From Acanthaster planci (Eukaryota; Echinodermata; Asteroidea; Valvatida; Acanthasteridae), in the NCBI RefSeq assembly GCF_001949145.1, contig NW_019091434.1:775980-816139 (forward strand): a DNA stretch of 40,160 nt. Direction: 5' to 3'. A program made the translations under genes and the position numbers. The notes beneath the pieces are model-generated. The model saw only the letters and a program-made list of their open reading frames with translations, searched no databases and had not been told where the DNA came from. Positions 1 through 9,344 of the stretch are shown one piece after another (positions within the stretch are counted from its first letter, which is position 1; each line of letters opens with the position of its first letter).

Positions 1-526
1 GTGTCATTCTCTGTCCCCAAAATTTGTCGGTTACAGGAAAAACATGACCAATTATCTTTACCAATATTTACCCTCCAGATCTTGTGATAAATATAAACCT
101 ACCAAGCTTTTCTTCTACATTTCCACTAGACAATTACAGCATCAGTGCATTTCGACGCAATAGACATCGGTCCGACCTTTGAACTTCAAAGCGTCATGCA
201 TAGAAACCTGACCTCCTGACCCCTTTCCAATTTCCGAAACAGAATCTCTTACTTCCTCTGGTTTGCTGAAGTATTTTATTCTTCAGACTAACATTTTGAC
301 AATCGTCCAAACTCTTTTAAGCATGCTTTATTCAGATTACAGATTTTATTTCAATCATTTCCACAAAGACCATCTAAAAAGTGATTTGATCGGAGCCACA
401 GACTCTTCCCTGAGGGGAAGTGTCTCTCCGGTTAATCCTATCGGTCGTTATCTCGAGTTTTGGAACATCAAATACTCAGTGTTCCAACTTTTGGGGCTTA
501 GTTATTTCAAGCTTACTATAACTCAC

Positions 527-884
527 CGTCACTTTTTAGAACGTCAGACAACAGCATTTTGGGCCTATCATTCAGCTGAGGATGCTGGAAAGCTTCCTTC
601 ACGGAGGAGAAGTCATTGAGGACCACCACCGTCTTGTTTAAGATGTTCAGACTAAACACGGGCCCGTACTTGGCAGCGTACCTCATAAACAGATTGTGGG
701 GCTCTATGCTCCGGCGCATCTCACGGTGGATGGCCAGAATAGAGCCAATGATCGGGAGTCCCACAGGACCCGGAGGGAGGTCTTTACGTCGCCCGAAGAA
801 CCAGCGAAGAACCAGGAAGAGAACCAGGCACAGCAGCGCTGTGCGGACGTCCAGGAACCACAACACACTCTTGAGAAGGGACAT
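527..884 (-). CDS. CYP2-like cytochrome P450 copy 1, exon 1 only (gene runs off the left edge)
   Basis: This is the first coding exon (358 nt, 119 codons plus one base) of a membrane-bound cytochrome P450 monooxygenase. The ATG at 884-882 opens a hydrophobic N-terminal ER anchor (about residues 1-29), followed by the proline-rich hinge LPPGPVGLP and the A-helix/beta-1 segment YGPVF...NKTVVVLNDFSSVKEAF. The exon ends in phase 1 at a GTGAGT donor (526-521). It is nearly identical to exon 1 of copy 2 (7573-7930), differing at a few residues, for example RR for RS after the anchor and DF for DY. The intron that follows (526 to 1) aligns with copy 2's first intron almost to that intron's end, so exon 2, with the I-helix and heme site, probably starts within about 100 bases left of base 1. 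Whether the gene is intact cannot be judged here. Confidence 0.88.
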
Positions 885-2278
885 GTTTTCTGACTGCCTA
901 GCTGCTGAATGCGAAAAGCAAGCCCGAGTGACTTACGGTTAAGGCTCCCTTGGCAAATTCGGGATTAAGCCGCACGTTTATGGCTACATATACATGTACA
1001 TGAAGCCAAAAGAGCACACATGTAAATTCATTGCGACCTTTGGTCTACTCGATGTGCATATTGCGTACTACAGCAATAATAGTACGCACGATTTCTAGAG
1101 GGCGAGATTTCGACTGCGTGATTTGGAGTGGTTGACATTTGTCTTGGTGCACAGAACTCATAACTACGCATGCGTGAAACTGAGAAAGAAAAGGCTTTCC
1201 AGACGAGTCCCTATTTTATATGATATACTTGGTACATGTAGGCCTACCTGTTCCACTGTTATGCATGCCAGGTAGCCGTGTTTACTCAGGGGACCTTACA
1301 ATACCATGACCTTGCAAAAAAAGTATCGCATTGTCCTGTCCCTTAGATGTCAGCAGTCCCTTTACAGCTATCAATAGAGGACGTGTCATTTGTCACTTGT
1401 TACACTGCAATGATGGCGTGAGATGTGGAAAGTGGGTTTGAGAGTTGATTTAAACAATATTCTGGTTACAGAGATTCTTTCAGTTCATCCCTATCCCTTG
1501 CTGAAGGTGGTAACTCGTAACCCATCTGGGACACCACTTTTTGGACAAATGTCTGTCGGGTCAGCCTCCTGTTATTGAATGAAAATGTATCCCCGAGGAC
1601 AATGAATTTATGTTAACTGCTTTCAAGGCAAATCTACTTCCTGAAAAGAAACTTGCACGGAAACGCCAAAGATTCAGTGCGAATCGAGCTGAAGTGGAGT
1701 TCGGTGAGTGCAGGTGCAAGTCATGGCATGGTTTTAACTAATTTCCTGGTCAGGGCAGCGATCGTAGAGCGTAAACATCGGAGGCCTTTCATCCCTCCTC
1801 TCACAAGACAGCAGAATGCAGCTCAGACAAATTTTAGGAAGCTTCAAACCCACAAGTACATGTATAACTTAAAAAACACGTTGTATGATTGTTGTCAGTG
1901 GGCTTTTGTGCTTCAGTTGAGTTATTTAAAAATAGGTTCACCCAGGCGTGTTTGCATGCAGTGCAGGCTTATTGTACGTAAAGTTCCACACGTAACTTAT
2001 TATATCCTGATTTGTTCTGTAAGTGGTTGGAAATCAAGCAAGACAATGTGACGTCAGTGATAAAGAATGGGAAAATGCAAACAATTGATACAGACTTTAC
2101 CGAATCAACCTACACTGTGAGCCACGATTCTCCGCTCAATAAAGCGAACCACGTCTCTGAGAGCGCTTTCAACAGTGCCCTCACGAACTCGGAAGTATTT
2201 TTCGCGTGCCGTCTGTGTACCCTCTAATTTATCCACTTTTTTTCTCCACGTTTTTAAAGCAATGTAATTTGATTAAAG
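885..2278. promoter_or_regulatory. Divergent spacer of the left P450 pair (copy 1 / pseudogene)
   Basis: This 1.39 kb spacer separates the start of copy 1 (minus) from the decayed plus-strand P450 exon. It aligns, with many substitutions and small indels, to the 1.41 kb spacer at 7931-9344. The best-matching stretches are 899-960 with 7938-8000, 1287-1510 with 8290-8500, 1830-1860 with 8860-8890, and 2050-2215 with 9040-9250. Being upstream of both genes, it should carry their promoters. I saw no convincing TATA box and no credible exon. ORFs here are short and not shared between the two spacers. Confidence 0.6.
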
Positions 2279-2945
2279 ATAGTAGCTTTTGAAGATTTCT
2301 CGTGTTTTCGTTTTTTTTTTACATTTGCAGTATCCTACCCTCCTTCTGGTAAATGTACTTGGCTGGTTCTTTCTGTGAACTAAGAACCTCCCTCCCGGCC
2401 CCTGGAGGTTTCCACAGAGACGGATGGGGGGGGGAGGTTGCAACCCCTCAGTTCAGACACAGACTAAATGGAACCACCAGTGAAACGACAGTAAATGATT
2501 ACCCCCCCCATAAAAAAAATCTTGGACGAGTATTGCATCGTCCATCTATCCATCTATAGTTAAACAATTACATCGATGGTCTTAGATTAGAGGAGAAATT
2601 AATATCGTAAGTTTTGCCGAAGTTTTCTTTTCATCAGGGAACGGGGCATGATGATTTTGAACCCCTTAGCAGGGCATCCCTTAAGTGTGCCCATCCCGCC
2701 ACCGTTTCCTGAAAGCTATACCCCCCCTGTACCACTCATCGGTTCTATACACTGCCTCTTATTTGCTACGTTTGCCGAGGCGTAGAACTTTAAGAAATCT
2801 TGAGGAGGTACGCCGCCAAATACGTACCAGTGTTCCATCCGAAGATCAAGAACAATGCAATAACAGTCCTCAGTATCTACACCTGCATGAAAGAAGCTTT
2901 TCAGCATCCTCAGTTGAACGACAGAACCAACTTTGACATCGTTGA
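2279..2945 (+). pseudogene. Cytochrome P450 exon-1 pseudogene (decayed paralogue of copy 3)
   Basis: The plus strand carries a broken version of copy 3's exon 1. Matching segments are AGCTTTTGAAGATTTCT (2281 on), CTTGGCTGGTTCTTTCTG (2359 on), ACCACTCATCGGTTC (2731 on), TCTTGAGGAGGTACGC (2798 on) and CAGCATCCTCAGTTGAACGA (2901 on). The start codon is lost (ATGGGA has become TAGTAG-like sequence), the arginine codon after the anchor is TGA (2376-2378, CGA in copy 3), about 310 unrelated bases sit at roughly 2411-2728, and small indels break the frame further. I found no exon 2 or 3 remnant downstream. Its place, 1.39 kb from copy 1 in opposite orientation, mirrors copy 3 relative to copy 2, so it is the dead partner of a duplicated divergent pair. 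It is almost certainly non-functional. Confidence 0.85.
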
Positions 2946-3214
2946 TCAGTTTTGAATGACTTGTGTTTCCTGTACCGACAAATCTTTTAAAGCATTATTT
3001 TCTTTGGAGGTTTATCGTATAAGTTCGACGACGACTAATTAAATTCAGTCACGATCGACGGTATACTTCATCCACCCGAACCCTTGGCCTTGAGGTAGTT
3101 CTGAGTGGTCCCTCGTCTTCCGGGACGAGCCTTAAGCTGGGAAGATTGACTCTGCCACAAATCGTGCTAGCTTTGATCCCATCAACTTATAAGGTAGGCC
3201 CGAGGATGCCCACC

Positions 3215-3640
3215 ACGTACCTTTGGAATATCGCAACCTTCCTGCCCCTGTTGACCTATACAATCATCCCCGAAAAGTGGACTTCGTTACAAAACGGACT
3301 GAGCTGTCGATACGGGCGATTCAAAATAGTGCGCCACCAAGAGTTCGCAACGCGTTGCCCAATCACGATAAACGAAATCTGTCGACCCAATACGCGTTTG
3401 GAAAGGGTCGACAGTTATCGCGCTTTGTGATTTTCCAATGCATTGCAAACTCTTGGAGGCGCACTTTTGTGAATCGCCCGTATTGGGTAACGTGCCTCAG
3501 TGCTATATTCTGGACGAGATTGTCCTTCTTTTATTCCGGTCCTATTCAACGCCCAAATAGTATTCCAAATTACTGCTGCCCAAATGCTAGAGACGCGAAC
3601 AATGCAAGAAGGAAAGGGCGACAAGGTGGAATCTTAAAAG
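3215..3640 (+). repeat. Dispersed repeat block, copy A (interrupted by a foldback element)
   Basis: This block aligns with 14880-15120. Shared words include the run GGAATATCGCAACCTTCCTG against AGAATACCGCAACGTCCTTG, then AAAACGGACTGAGCTG against AAAACGGACCGAACTG, then TTCTTTTATTCCGGTCCTAT against TTCTTTATTCCGGTTCTGTT, and GCCCAAATGCTAGAGACGCGAACAA against a near-identical stretch ending AAACAA. The match is broken by the foldback element at 3310-3483, which the other copy lacks. The repeat is not coding in any frame shared by both copies. Its class is unknown. Confidence 0.7.
3310..3483. mobile_element. 174-bp foldback (MITE-like) element
   Basis: The element is one imperfect hairpin. Its left end ATACGGGCGATTCA (3310-3323) is the inverse of TGAATCGCCCGTAT (3470-3483). 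Pairing continues through GTGCGCCACCAAGAGTT against AACTCTTGGAGGCGCAC and centres on CTGTCGACCC...GGGTCGACAG. It has no coding capacity. The related repeat at 14880-15120 lacks it at the same place, so it behaves like an insertion. I cannot define a clear target-site duplication. Confidence 0.75.
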
Positions 3641-4739
3641 ACCTTATCTCTTCTTCATATGCAAATTTCCCAGTTTTTTCTTAGTTGCCCCAGAGTATTG
3701 AGGGAATTTGCTTGGCCGTCTTAAACGTGCGCTTAAAGCCGCCTCATCAGGAGAATGGACGCGACCAATTTTCAGCAATTTTGTTTTAGAATTTTACTTT
3801 AATTTTCCCGTCTATTAGAGCGTGGCGAGCTGCGTGCACACAGACTCTTGTCCAATCAGAATCGATTACATTGTTTTATATCCAGGCGCCAGCGCGTGAT
3901 TTACACAGCGGGCATTATCACTTCTCAGCGGGCATTATCAAATGTTTTGTTTTGGTTTTTTTTGTTTTTTAGAGATACTATTTTATTTCTCTCATATCAA
4001 CTGAAATTCAATAACAATGACATACTAATGTCTAACAATACGTTATTTTTGTGCCAAATTGCCAGTAGTTGTACGAGTTAAATTGGACAAAGTGCAAAGT
4101 AATCTTCCCATTTCAACCAAAATTTCTGGAAAGTACCGTTTACTAAACTCAAGTTCGTTGACACCAAAAATACCACTGGATAGCCTTCTTCAAACCTTCT
4201 ACCGAAGGCCTTTACTGGTTATTTTCATTTTATAGATGTCAAATCTAGAAATTAAAAGAATAACATAAGGCATTTAAGTCCAGTGTCAGTAACACCGAAC
4301 AGTAGTAGTTGATTGTCTATTATAAGCTGAGTCTAAGTCTTGTCCATAATCCAATCTACCAATAAATTCCAAAAGAAACAACATAATGGCAGTTACAGAA
4401 AAGTTGAGTAAGGGTTTCCTCTTCATCTTTGCAGAAGGTTACAAACATTAGAATCTAACTTATTAACTTTAAATTAACGAAAAATGTGTTACAAATTTTA
4501 ATGCACGGTCAAGTAGCGTGTTGTTGAATAGGCAGACTGTCAGATATGTATGAATGTTGTTTATTTCGGTCGACGGTGTGCCGGAGTCTTACTTGGCATG
4601 TACATTTGGGTTGGATTTTGTTTACGTTCTTGACCCCTGCGTTCAACCGACAAGCTTAGTGTGCTTTCCTATTACAACTGACTGTAGAAGTGTAGGTCCT
4701 ATAGAAGTTTTTTCATTTTGACTTCTAACGGGCGGATGT

Positions 4740-4910
4740 CAGTTTTGACAGGTGCGAATTTTGTGGTCGGCCTTCGGTACGTAGTTGGATTCTGATTCGA
4801 CCAATCCTTGCTCTGGGTTCTTTTCAACGCCCAGATAAATTTTCCAGCCATCCTAGCACAAATAAATGCTACAATGACAGAAGACAAGGTCGGAGTTTGA
4901 AAGAGACAGT
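4740..4910 (+). repeat. Dispersed repeat block, copy B
   Basis: The segment from AGTTTTGACAGGTGCGAATT to about AGAAGACAAGG aligns with 15165-15330, sharing TTTTGACAGGT, GGCCTTCGGTACGTAGTTGG against GGGCTTCAGTACGTTGTTTG, and GGTTCTTTTCAACGCCCAG against GGTTCTTTTCAAAGCCCAG. In the right-hand locus this block directly follows the partner of 3215-3640, but here 1.1 kb separates the two. The class of repeat is unknown. Confidence 0.65.
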
Positions 4911-5831
4911 GGTCTAAATAGTACACACAGTGTGAACACGAGCCTCTGAAGCTGATTATAGTGTCTCTGGATCTTGAATCTATATGTGTAAAAAGCGGTA
5001 CGGCGCCAAACAACAACTGACGTTCCATAATTAATTTACAACTTAGATTCGACTGACTAAATGAAAATATCGGTTTGTTGGAACAGTGAGATTCGCATTT
5101 CGATGAGGTTTAATTATGGACTGACCATTTGTGTATTATGACATACAATGTAATAAAATGTGAAAGGGAATTTTGAAATTTCGTGCAAACTAAGTGGTGA
5201 CTTAAATGTCACGTCAAATGATTGTGTTTTTATACAGTTTGGGTGGAAGCTAAATTTGCCTTTTCTGAAATTTGAAAGTGAGAAGTGCACTGCGCTGTTT
5301 GAAGTCTCTTTTGTAAGGAGAACCACTGAGGAAATAATAAATCATTGATTAAGATTGCTATTACTGGTTATGATCGATTTGAAATAATTTTACAAACGTT
5401 CTCTTGAACATGTAAGTGCCGTGACGCATATTTTTAACTATGACTTCAATCAGTGTAAAATTCGAACACTCTGCAATGTACCACGCGTGGAGGATATCCA
5501 CGCAGATACCAGCACTGATGCTTGACTAGTTTAAAACCATCTGTTACCACTTAACCACCAGTGATTTCCCTCCTTTCACAACTAAGGAGTTATTCAGTCG
5601 CAGGCAGAGGGGGTGAACAGATTATTTTAAAGGCTCCACCTGGGGGGGTCAGCCTCGCCAACTCCCTCCCTTCTCACTCATTAAGGAAGACACAACTCGT
5701 AAATCTAATAAATGTTTAAAATTACATCTTAATGGCTATATGAAGAAAATGCTGAAGCTTCCTTGATGAGATTGCTCAGTACTCTCAAGTTCAAATTCCA
5801 TTCTCGCACCCGAATTTGCTTCGAAAGAACA

Positions 5832-7930
5832 TTATTCGCGGTTGATGGCACAAATCTCGAAACTCAATGGTGAGTAATTGAAACCGCCTCTTCCCTTCAG
5901 AGACAACGGTGGTGAGTTGTCTGGTTTCTTGAAGGTAAACTGATGCATGAAGTAGCTGAAGAAGATCACCAGCTCCATCTTCGCCAGGTGTTCACCGATG
6001 CAGCTACGACGACCAACGCTAAAAGGTATCAACTCGTCTGCCTTAACAGCCTCCCCCTTGTCGTTCAGGAATCTCTCGGGTTTGAATTGATCGGGTTCTG
6101 GCCAGACATTTGGGTCATGGGCGACCGCCCATAAATTAGGGACCAGCAATGCATCTTTAGGGATCGTGAAATTCCGAAACTGGGTATCGGAGGCGGCAGC
6201 ATGGGCTACACCCAACGGAACAATGAGACTTAGACGTTGGACCTCCCAAATAACCGCTCGGGTGAAGTTCAGTTCTTGTTTGTCGGCCATCCTAGGCAAG
6301 CGGTTGCGGCCAACTACGGAGTCGATCTCAGCCTGGACTCGCCTCTGGATCTCGGGGTAAACAGTCATGTACAGGAGAGCCCACTGGAGCGTAGTGGCGG
6401 TGGTTTCTGTTCCCGCCCCGAAGAGAGCAATTATAGTCCCGGCAAAATTGCGTTCGCTGAGAAAACCGTGCTGGACTCCCATGGCATCTTTTGCTTCGTT
6501 CTGCTTGACTTCCTTCAAGAAACAATCGGTGAAATCCTTGGGATCATTTACATCGAAGATGTCACGGTGGCTGTCAATTATACTGGTCACGAATACACGA
6601 ATCTCCTCAAAATTCGACATCATTTCAGCAGTAGGCACGGAGGGCAGATGGCGGAGAATCGGAAAGAAATTTACCACAGCACCCGCACCCAGCAGCTTGA
6701 AATTGCGAGCGAGTAAAGCCAGAAGCCGTGTAAACTCTTCATCGGCGTACTTGTACCGCTTGCCGAAAATGACGTTGCAGATAACGTTGGAAACAGCGTT
6801 GCCCAATAGAGGCTTAGGGTCAAAGGGTTTCCCGTTGAAATCAGACATCTCCTTCATCAGCTCCTCAGCTTCCTCTCCGATCTTCTCCTCGAAGCTCGTT
6901 TTGCCTACTCCAAAGCTCCTCAACACGGTCAGGCAGAAACGACGAAGCTCGATCCAGGGCTTGCCAGAGGCAAATGAGACACCTAACAGAATGAAAAGCA
7001 TATGTATTTTGACATTGTCGTGTTATTCTTTAAATAAAAGTTCGAACCACAGTGTCAATTTCGTGAGATTTACCCTTACAACTTCAGTCTCCAGATCCCG
7101 GAGAGATGTTTCTCAGATAACGCATCCAATCTCATTGCGTCTGTGACTGTGAGGTCATAGCCTTTGAAGTTTGAAGTGTACCATGAATAGACCTTCCAAT
7201 CCATTTCCAGAATTCAAACCAGAAACACGACCTCGCCTCTGGTTTCTCAAAGATTATTGAAACCAGCATTTTTACAAGTGTCTAATATCTCTTAATTAAG
7301 CATAATTAGGGTTCTGGTTACCCTCTCCCCCATACTCAAATTTATTTTTGTTCAAATGCAGAGTTTTGTCAGCCATTTTCACAAAGCACTTAGAAGAGGT
7401 GATTTCCAGTGATGGACACCAGATTAAGTTAAAGGTATAGGGTACGACAAACACAACATGGGGTAATTTCCCCCGTGTATCCTGTCACTGCTTCAAGTTA
7501 CTGTACACTGAGTATTCAACATCCCAAATTTTGGGGCTCAGCGTTTATCATGGCAGTTTCAAGCTTGCTCACCGTCACTTTTTAGAACGTCAGACAACAG
7601 CATCTTTGGTCGATCATTCAGCTGAGGATGCTGGAAAGCTTCCTTCACAGAGGAGTAGTCATTGAGGACCACCACCGTCTTGTTTAAGATGTTCAGACGA
7701 AACACGGGCCCGTACTTGGCAGCGTACTTTATAAACAGATTGTGGGGCTCTATGCCTTGGCGCATCTCACGGTGGATGGCCAGAATAGAGCCAATGATCG
7801 GGAGTCCCACAGGACCGGGAGGGAGGTCTTTACTTCGCCCAAAGAACCAGCGAAGAACCAGGAAGAGAACCAGGCACAGCAGCGCTGTGCGGACGTCCAG
7901 GAACCACAACACACTCTTGAGAAGGGACAT
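5832..7930 (-). CDS. CYP2-like cytochrome P450 copy 2 (502 aa, intact, two exons)
   Basis: Exon 1 is 7930-7573 and exon 2 is 6982-5832, with stop TAA at 5834-5832. The 590-bp intron is phase 1 (donor GTGAGC, acceptor TTAG at 6984-6983). The protein is a microsomal P450 that should oxidise a lipophilic substrate using electrons from P450 reductase. It shows an N-terminal anchor, hinge LPPGPVGLP, C-helix WIELR, I-helix AGTETT oxygen-activation motif, K-helix EVQR (ExxR), meander FKPERF and heme loop FSVGRRSCIGE with the Cys thiolate ligand. Length is normal for CYP2. I chose ATG 7930 because it starts the membrane anchor and matches copy 1; the frame runs upstream only to a non-ATG codon. Unlike copies 3 and 4, no intron interrupts the heme loop: the Gly codon split elsewhere is whole here (6014-6012). 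It lies head-to-head with copy 3. CYP2 assignment is by motifs; the subfamily and substrate are unknown. Confidence 0.95.
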
Positions 7931-9344
7931 GTTATAGCTGTTGAATGCGAAAAGCAAGCCCAAATGACTCAATGACGGATTTGGAATCCCTTTGGTGAAT
8001 TCGGAATTTATGAAGCCGTACGATAATGTGCTACACAAATCCACAATCGCATATGCATTTACGACCTTTGGTCTGTGCTGTGAACGTTGCGTACTATGGC
8101 AATGACAATACGTGCGATTTCCTGGCGATGTCCCAAGGTCAGGGCAAAATTTTGACCTCGTAAATTGGAGTCAGTGACATTCATCTTGCTGCTCAGAATA
8201 CGCGTGAGTGAAACTGAGAAAGAAAATGGCATACGAGGCCCTTTTAGTATGATGTGCTCGGTACATGTCACTTAGCTATGTTTAACTCTGGGGACCTTAC
8301 AATGCCATGGAGACTGTCGCATTGTCCTATATCCTTATGTTAGCGGTCCCCTTTACAGCTATCAATGGTGGACGTACAGTATATTGCACATGTCACGCAC
8401 TACACTGTAATGTGCGCGAGACAGGTGAAATGGGTTTGGGGCATAAGTTTTCAACAATACTCTGTTTTCAGAGAACCCTCAGTCCATCCCTATTCCTTAA
8501 GTCTTCTCACAAACGTGGCAGCACGGTTTTGAAAAGATTCCAGTACATCAGTGTAGATTTCTTATGAATGGTGTCTCGGGTTAATTTATTTACCGAGAGA
8601 AAATATATACTCCAAGCACATCAATTTATGCTAGAGTTCTGCTATCAAGGCAAATCCACTTTCTGTGAAGAATCTTGGACAAATTTGTACGGAAACACTA
8701 CAGATTTGGGGGCGAGTCGAGCTGAAGTGGGGAGCAGGCGAACGACGTCCGGATTTGTAATGTCTCGTAGCTATTATGGCGGTGATCCAAGGGCGTGGGA
8801 GCTTTTCCTGACTCAACTTATAAAACAGCAGAGCACTTTGATTTGGGTAAACCTCAAGCAAAATTTAGGGAGCTTCAAAGCCCACAAGTTCAACTGGCAA
8901 TGGGTTGTCAGTTAAAATTACATGTACATATGTAGATCTTTTTCATTTGCGTGGATTTGCTACAGGTGAATGGGTTCACCCAGGCGCGGCCTGGCTTGTT
9001 TTGAAAATAGTTGAAAGGAGGCAGCTGGACAAAAAGCGAGGTCAGTGATGAAGAATGGGAAATAATCCACACAGATTGCCACACAGTGCATTGACCAACA
9101 CTGTGAGCCACAGGTCTCTGCCGGTTTGTCGGCACGTCGAGCATATGAGGCATAGGCCTACACTGACTATCGATCAATAAAGCCAACTACATCAGTGGCA
9201 GTGCCTCAACAGTGTCATCACAAACTCTCAAGGAGAAACCCCACAAAACATTTTTCGTGTGCTACCTGTGGGTATATTCAGATACATGTACATGTATATT
9301 CCTGCGTGTCCACTTAGTGCCACTGTTGTTTTTCGTCTTTTATA
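7931..9344. promoter_or_regulatory. Divergent spacer between P450 copies 2 and 3
   Basis: The 1,414 bases between the start codons of copy 2 (minus) and copy 3 (plus) must hold both promoters and 5' UTRs. They align with the spacer at 885-2278. The longest shared block is around 8290-8370 (GGGGACCTTACAAT, CGCATTGTCCT, TTTACAGCTATCAAT), seen also at 1290-1372. That block is a reasonable candidate for a shared control element. Near copy 3, several TACATGTA words and a GGTATATTC stretch occur (about 9267-9300), but no clear TATA box is defined. ORFs in the spacer (for example 8568-8915) are not conserved with the left spacer. Confidence 0.6.

Larger units (their letters stand above)
2946..5831. 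other. Intergenic region between the P450 pseudogene and copy 2
   Basis: No credible gene. The region holds two blocks of a dispersed repeat (3215-3640 and 4740-4910, listed separately), a 174-bp foldback element inside the first block, and AT-rich unique sequence. Copy 2 ends at 5832 reading leftwards, so its 3' UTR must lie in the right part. I saw no AATAAA close to the stop on the minus strand; the nearest canonical-like signal is the reverse complement of TTTAAT near 5108. Short ORFs at 3848-4081, 4699-5028 and 5114-5326 resemble nothing I know and have no coding character. Confidence 0.5.

Noticed and set aside
7931-8044. N-terminal extension of P450 copy 2 to 8044
   Set aside because: It starts with GTG, and copy 1's homologous upstream DNA does not keep the frame. 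ATG 7930 matches copy 1's start.
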